A DNA stretch of 64,000 nucleotides from Arthrobacter sp. MMS18-M83. Its GTDB lineage: Bacteria > Actinomycetota > Actinomycetes > Actinomycetales > Micrococcaceae. The DNA is taken from positions 1,922,001 to 1,986,000 of the forward strand of contig NZ_CP113343.1 of NCBI RefSeq assembly GCF_026683955.1, given 5' to 3'. Shown here one piece after another: positions 59,754 through 64,000 of the stretch (positions within the stretch are counted from its first letter, which is position 1; every line of letters starts with the position of its first letter). The position numbers were made by a program, and so were the translations under genes. A model generated the notes under the pieces. That model saw only the letters and a program-made list of their open reading frames with translations, was not told the DNA's origin and ran no database searches.

Positions 59754-61667
59754 TTACAGCTTCGGAACAGCTTCCTCTGCCACAGCCGTGGCCTCAGCAA
59801 ACTGGGTGTTGTACAGCTCGGCGTAGCGCCCATCCGCCGCGAGAAGCTCTGCGTGCGTGCCGCGCTCAACGATGGATCCGTCCTCCACCACCAGAATCAC
59901 ATCGGCAGCCCGGATGGTGGAGAGCCTGTGGGCGATCACGACGGCGGTGCGTCCAGCGAGCGCCTCGCCCAAGGCCGCCTGGACGGCGGCTTCACTCGTG
60001 GAGTCCAAGGCGGCCGTGGCTTCGTCCAAGATGACAACCCTCGGTTGCGCGATCAGCAGGCGCGCGATGGTGAGGCGCTGGCGTTCCCCGCCCGAAAGGC
60101 GGTAGCCGCGCTCCCCCACCACCGTTTCCAGTCCGTCCGGCAACGAACGGACCATGGCTTCGAGCCGGGCCCGCCGGAGCACGTCCCACATTTCCTCGTC
60201 CGTCGCGCCCGGCCTGGCAAGCCGCAAGTTGGAGGCGATGCTCTCGTGGAACAGATGGCCGTCCTGCGTGACCATGCCAAGCGTCGCACGGAGGGAGTCA
60301 AACGTAGCGTCGCGGATGTCCAGGCCGGTACCCTGCCCGCTCCCGCCCAAGCGCACGGTGCCGGAGTCGACGTCGTACAGGCGGGACAGCAGCTGGGCCA
60401 CGGTGGACTTGCCTGCGCCGGAGGACCCCACGAGCGCCACGGTCTGCCCGGGCTCAACGCGGAAGCTGATTCCGTGCAGGACCTCCTCGCCGCCGCGGGT
60501 ATCCAGGGTGGCCACTTCCTCCAGCGACGCAAGGGACACCTTGTCCGCGGACGGATAGGCGAAGCGGACGTCGTCGAACTCCACTGCAACGGGTCCCGAA
60601 GGCACCGCGACGGCGTCGGGCTTTTCCTGGATGAGCGGCTCAAGATCCAGGATCTCAAAGACCCGCTCGAAGCTGACCAACGCGCTCATGACCTCCACGT
60701 GGGCGCTGGACAGCGCGGTGAGCGGCGCATAGAGGCGGGTGAGCAGCAGCGCCAGCACGACGACGTCGCCCGCTGCCAACTGCCCGCCCAGCGCAAGCCA
60801 ACCGCCCAGTCCGTAAACGAGCGCGAGGGCGAGGGCAGAAACAAGCGTCAGTGCCGTGATGAACGTGAACTGCAACATGGCGGTGCGGACGCCGATGTCC
60901 CGCACACGGCCGGCGCGCAGGGCGAATTCGGCGGATTCTTCGTCCGGACGGCCGAACAGTTTGACGAGCGTAGCGCCGGGTGCGGAGAAACGCTCCGTCA
61001 TCTGGGTTCCCATGGCCGCGTTGTGGGACGCGGCTTCGCGGCGCAGGTCGGCCAGCTTGGAACCCATGCGGCGTGCGGGGATGAGGAAGATCGGCAGCAG
61101 CACCATCGCCAGGACGGTGACCAGCCAGGAGGTATTGAGCATGACCACGAGGGTCAGCGCCAAGGACACGACGTTGCTGACCACTCCGGAGAGAGTGCCC
61201 GCGAAGGCCGACTGGGCTCCGATGACGTCGTTGTTGAGACGGCTGACAAGGGCTCCGGTACGGGTCCTCGTGAAGAACGCAATGGGCATGCGCTGCACGT
61301 GGTCGAACACGCGGGTCCGCAGATCCACGATCACGCCTTCGCCGATCACCGAAGACAGCCAGCGGGTCAGCAAGCCAAGCCCGGCATCGGCGACGGCCAC
61401 GGCTGCGATGAGCGCGGCGAGCCCTATCACTACGTCTACCCCGGAGCGGGCAATGATCGCGTCCACCACCCGGCCAGCCAACACCGGCGTGGCTACGGCA
61501 AGGACCGCGCCCACAATGGAGGCCAGCACGAAGGCGATCAACTTGTTCCGGTGCGGTTTGGCGAACGCCAGCACACGTTTGATGGTCTCCCGGGAGAACG
61601 GCTGGGAGCCACTCTTCGCGCGGGTGATGTTGTAGAGCGAGCGCCAGGCGACGCCATCCATGCTCAT
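59754..61667 (-). CDS. ABC exporter with fused membrane and ATPase domains (MsbA/LmrA class)
   Basis: 637 residues. Six helices (about 35-320) are followed by an ATPase domain with Walker A VALVGSSGAGKSTVAQLL, signature LSGGERQRLTIARL, Walker B PRVVILDEATAALD and H-loop IAHRLSTIRAAD. A half-transporter that should act as a homodimer or with a distant partner. The loop between domains is lengthened by FAYPSADKVSLASLEEVATL. ATG 61667 overlaps the ABC-F stop, so the two are co-expressed. Substrate unknown; drug or lipid export is typical of the class. Confidence 0.93.
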   Translation of the reverse strand: MSMDGVAWRSLYNITRAKSGSQPFSRETIKRVLAFAKPHRNKLIAFVLASIVGAVLAVATPVLAGRVVDAIIARSGVDVVIGLAALIAAVAVADAGLGLLTRWLSSVIGEGVIVDLRTRVFDHVQRMPIAFFTRTRTGALVSRLNNDVIGAQSAFAGTLSGVVSNVVSLALTLVVMLNTSWLVTVLAMVLLPIFLIPARRMGSKLADLRREAASHNAAMGTQMTERFSAPGATLVKLFGRPDEESAEFALRAGRVRDIGVRTAMLQFTFITALTLVSALALALVYGLGGWLALGGQLAAGDVVVLALLLTRLYAPLTALSSAHVEVMSALVSFERVFEILDLEPLIQEKPDAVAVPSGPVAVEFDDVRFAYPSADKVSLASLEEVATLDTRGGEEVLHGISFRVEPGQTVALVGSSGAGKSTVAQLLSRLYDVDSGTVRLGGSGQGTGLDIRDATFDSLRATLGMVTQDGHLFHESIASNLRLARPGATDEEMWDVLRRARLEAMVRSLPDGLETVVGERGYRLSGGERQRLTIARLLIAQPRVVILDEATAALDSTSEAAVQAALGEALAGRTAVVIAHRLSTIRAADVILVVEDGSIVERGTHAELLAADGRYAELYNTQFAEATAVAEEAVPKL

Positions 61668-63334
61668 GACTTGTGATTCCCCATTCCGGAAGTGTGCTGC
61701 AGTTCAGTCACGGTGCCGTTGTCGAGGTGCCAACGGGAATCGAGCCGGACGTTTTCGAGCAAGCGGCGATCGTGCGTGACCAGCAGGAGCGCGCCTTCGT
61801 AGCTGTCAAGTGCTTCTTCCAACTGCTCGATGGCCGGCAAATCGAGGTGGTTGGTGGGTTCGTCCAGGACCAGCAGGTTGACGCCGCGGGCCTGCAGCAG
61901 TGCAAGCGCTGCCCGGGTGCGTTCGCCCGGGGACAAGGAATCCATGGTCCGGGACGTGTGGTCCGCTTTGAGGCCGAATTTTGCCAGGAGGGTGCGGACG
62001 TCCGCGGAGTTCCATTCGACCAGGACGGATTCGACGGCGTCTGCCAGGGTGAGGTGCCCCGCCAGCAGCCCTCGGGCCTGGTCTATCTCGCCGATCGCCA
62101 CGGACACGCCCATGGAGGCATCCCCGGCGTCGGGCTGTTGAAGTCCCAGCAGGAGCCGCAGGAGGGTGGACTTTCCTGCGCCGTTGGGTCCCGTGATGCC
62201 GATGCGTTCGCCCGCGTTGAGCTGGAGATTGACCGGTCCCAGCGTGAAATCGCCCTGATGCGCGACGACGTCGCGCAAGGTTGCGACGACGGAACTGGAG
62301 CGCGGGGCGTGGCCGATGGTGAACTGCAGCTGCCATTCCTTCCGCGGCTCCTCCACCTCGTCAAGCCGCGCGATGCGGGACTCCATCTGCCGGACTTTCT
62401 GGGCCTGCTTTTCCGAAGACTCAGCGCTGGCCGCGCGGCGGATCTTGTCGTTGTCCGGATTCTTCTTCATGGCGTTGCGGACGCCCTGCGAGCTCCATTC
62501 GCGCTGGGTCCGGGCCCGGGACACAAGATCCGCCTTGGTGTTGGCGAACTCCTCGTACCGCTCCCGGGCGTGCCTCTTCGCTACCGCCCGCTCTTCGAGG
62601 AAGGCGTCGTAACCGCCGTCGTAGACCGCCACACTGTTCTGTGCCAGGTCCAATTCCAGGACCCTGGTGACGCATCGGGCCAGGAACTCCCGGTCATGCG
62701 AGACCAGCACGGCACCGCCCCTCAGGCCTTGGACGAAGGACTCAAGCCGGGCGAGTCCGTCGAGGTCCAGGTCATTGGTGGGTTCGTCGAGGAGCACCAC
62801 ATCGAAGCGGCTCAGCAGGAGCGCGGCCAAGGCGACCCGGGCTGCCTGTCCGCCGGACAGGCCGGTCATCAGCGCATCCGGACCTGATTCCAGGCCCAGT
62901 TCCGCCAGGACCGCGGGGATTCTGTCCTCAAGGTCTGCCGCTCCCGACGCCATCCAGCGGTCGAAAGCCAGGGAGTAAGTGTCATCGGCGTCCGGAGTCC
63001 CGGCGGCGAGACCCTCGGCGCCCGCTTCCATGTCGGCCGTGGCTTGGGAGCAACCTGTGCGGCGGGCAATGTAGGCGGCAACCGTTTCACCGGGAGTGCG
63101 ATCGTGTTCCTGGGGCAGCCACCCGACAAAGGCGTCGGCGGGAGCGAGGCTGACCGCGCCCTCTTGGGGACGGTCAGCTCCGGCAAGAATACGCAAGAGC
63201 GTGGATTTCCCGGCACCGTTGGCGCCGACAACACCCACGACGTCTCCGGGCGCCACTGTGAGGGAGAGCTTCGAGAACAGGGTGCGGTGACCGTGGCCGC
63301 CGGAGAGCTCTTTGGCGACGAGCGTTGCAGTCAT
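61664..63334 (-). CDS. ABC-F family ATPase (ribosome-associated type)
   Basis: 556 residues with two ATPase domains and no membrane segments. Domain 1: [36 protein letters not shown]. Domain 2: [34 protein letters not shown]. The charged linker between them (about 240-320) has NTKADLVSRARTQREW and is the part that reaches into the ribosome. Members act as translation factors or give antibiotic resistance by displacing drugs. AGAGGA precedes ATG 63334. A hairpin and a proline-rich mini-ORF lie upstream. Which role it plays cannot be read from sequence. Confidence 0.92.
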   Translation of the reverse strand: MTATLVAKELSGGHGHRTLFSKLSLTVAPGDVVGVVGANGAGKSTLLRILAGADRPQEGAVSLAPADAFVGWLPQEHDRTPGETVAAYIARRTGCSQATADMEAGAEGLAAGTPDADDTYSLAFDRWMASGAADLEDRIPAVLAELGLESGPDALMTGLSGGQAARVALAALLLSRFDVVLLDEPTNDLDLDGLARLESFVQGLRGGAVLVSHDREFLARCVTRVLELDLAQNSVAVYDGGYDAFLEERAVAKRHARERYEEFANTKADLVSRARTQREWSSQGVRNAMKKNPDNDKIRRAASAESSEKQAQKVRQMESRIARLDEVEEPRKEWQLQFTIGHAPRSSSVVATLRDVVAHQGDFTLGPVNLQLNAGERIGITGPNGAGKSTLLRLLLGLQQPDAGDASMGVSVAIGEIDQARGLLAGHLTLADAVESVLVEWNSADVRTLLAKFGLKADHTSRTMDSLSPGERTRAALALLQARGVNLLVLDEPTNHLDLPAIEQLEEALDSYEGALLLVTHDRRLLENVRLDSRWHLDNGTVTELQHTSGMGNHKS

Positions 63335-63361
63335 TGGTCTATCCTCTCACTGCTCCGCCCC

Positions 63362-63400
63362 TCAGCGGAAAGTGCCGCCGTGCGGAAAGGGCGGGGGCAT
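63362..63400 (-). CDS. possible 12-residue leader peptide before the ABC-F gene
   Basis: ATG at 63400 reads MPPPFPHGGTFR and stops at 63362, 27 bases before the ABC-F start. A run of prolines is a known ribosome-stalling context. The ribosome site upstream is weak, so it may not be translated. Confidence 0.3.
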   Translation of the reverse strand: MPPPFPHGGTFR

Positions 63401-63404
63401 GGAA

Positions 63405-63449
63405 GAACCCGCTGGTCCGTACTTGGGGGGTGTGCGGACCAGCGGGTTC
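63405..63449 (-). promoter_or_regulatory. attenuator-like hairpin in the ABC-F leader
   Basis: GAACCCGCTGGTCCG and CGGACCAGCGGGTTC form a perfect 15-bp stem with a 15-base G/C-run loop. On the ABC-F strand it lies directly upstream of the mini-ORF. It is also downstream of nothing on that strand that needs a terminator. Confidence 0.5.
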
Positions 63450-63546
63450 GAGAATCAAGCATAATTCAATGTGCCCGCATCGTAAAATCGACCTCGCTGT
63501 CCTGTCAGAGACTGTCTGCCGGAAACCGTCTATCAGAAAGTGGTTC

Positions 63547-64000
63547 ATGTCCCTCCCTTCCAAGGCGTTCCAGCGCTGGCTGCACGGGATCGCCCCGAAT
63601 ACCAGCACGGCCGATGTCTGCCGATTCTCAGGAGTGAAACGCACCACGCTCGCCCAGCAATTGGTCCGCGGCAAGGTGGCGGAGACGTCGCTCGTGAGCA
63701 TCAGCCGGGCCTTCGACATGAATCCCTTCGATGCGCTGGCACAATTCGAGGCCTACGCGGCGCTTCGCGGGACCCCGATTCCGCCCACCGACGCGGAACT
63801 CGTCAGCCAGGTCTCCACCATGGATCTATTGCGGGCGGTCGTGGAGCGCTCCGAACCCCGCGACGGCCTCGCGCCCCTCGTCCTAGCGGACACGCCGCAC
63901 GCGACGTCAGTCAGGAACTGGGTCGACGCGATCGACGACGGCGAGTTGCGTCACCGGGTCAGCCATGCCACCGGGATGGCGCCGCAGAACTTCTCCGCGC
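63547..64000 (+). CDS. unrecognised protein with an N-terminal helix-turn-helix-like region (3' end outside window)
   Basis: Open from ATG 63547 to the end of the window, 151 codons seen, no stop. The first 60 residues (STADVCRFSGVKRTTLAQQL, VRGKVAETSLVSISRAF) look like a helix-turn-helix reading, followed by an acidic helical region. No family recognised. AGAAAG lies upstream of the ATG. It is divergent from the ABC-F gene, with about 210 bases between the starts. Confidence 0.7.
   Translation, partial: MSLPSKAFQRWLHGIAPNTSTADVCRFSGVKRTTLAQQLVRGKVAETSLVSISRAFDMNPFDALAQFEAYAALRGTPIPPTDAELVSQVSTMDLLRAVVERSEPRDGLAPLVLADTPHATSVRNWVDAIDDGELRHRVSHATGMAPQNFSA

Noticed and set aside
59739..61676. 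Open frame of 645 codons on the plus strand
   Set aside because: Antisense to the ABC exporter whose motifs are all present on the minus strand.

Overview
The window looks like chromosomal DNA from a high-GC soil actinobacterium of the Micrococcaceae (Arthrobacter, Paenarthrobacter or Pseudarthrobacter type). This rests on the base composition, the GTG/TTG starts, the tightly overlapping ATGA/TGATG gene junctions, the Arthrobacter-like inositol cluster and the order pcrA-sucC-sucD. It is a judgement from protein sequence by eye; no database search was run.

Region 1 (1-11.2 kb) handles quaternary amines and creatine. It holds choline dehydrogenase betA (5' end cut off), betaine aldehyde dehydrogenase betB (frameshifted here), a glycine-betaine ABC importer (ATPase, double-domain permease, lipoprotein), an MHS-type symporter, creatinase and an IclR regulator. 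Region 2 (11.2-14.5 kb) holds a LOG-family protein, a class I glutamine-amidotransferase hydrolase, a cupredoxin lipoprotein and a small membrane protein, with a dense palindromic repeat block in between.

Region 3 (14.6-39.8 kb) is a very large inositol regulon. It contains a GntR regulator with iolB; five genes of the Gfo/Idh and sugar-isomerase type; a sugar ABC importer whose permease is frameshifted; a LacI regulator; a divergent Gfo/Idh plus isomerase pair; an ArsR/SulP pair; and the reverse-strand core, which reads tautomerase, iolC, aldolase, iolD, iolA, iolE, iolG and an isomerase. In all there are six Gfo/Idh/MocA dehydrogenases and four TIM-barrel isomerase/dehydratase proteins, enough to feed several inositol isomers or related polyols into one lower pathway. 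A TGTCCTGACA-like motif recurs at promoters across the region and is the likely operator of the GntR regulator.

Region 4 (40-48 kb) is housekeeping: sucD, sucC, pcrA, an inositol-monophosphatase-family enzyme and membrane proteins. Region 5 (47.6-59.7 kb) combines signalling and surface polysaccharide. It has a TPR protein divergent from a strongly expressed secreted peptide made of five GWWPN repeats, a GGDEF-EAL protein, a STAS-like protein, tRNA-Arg(CCU), a Nudix protein, a PilZ-tailed glycan synthase, a large hybrid histidine kinase and a GGDEF response regulator. Region 6 (59.7-64 kb) holds an ABC exporter, an ABC-F ATPase with a possible leader peptide and hairpin, and the start of an unrecognised gene.

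The most unusual item is the GWWPN-repeat secreted peptide beside a TPR protein (47.6-49.2 kb), which has the layout of a peptide signal and its receptor. Several clustered intergenic palindromes and a 32-bp periodic array are the main non-coding curiosities.
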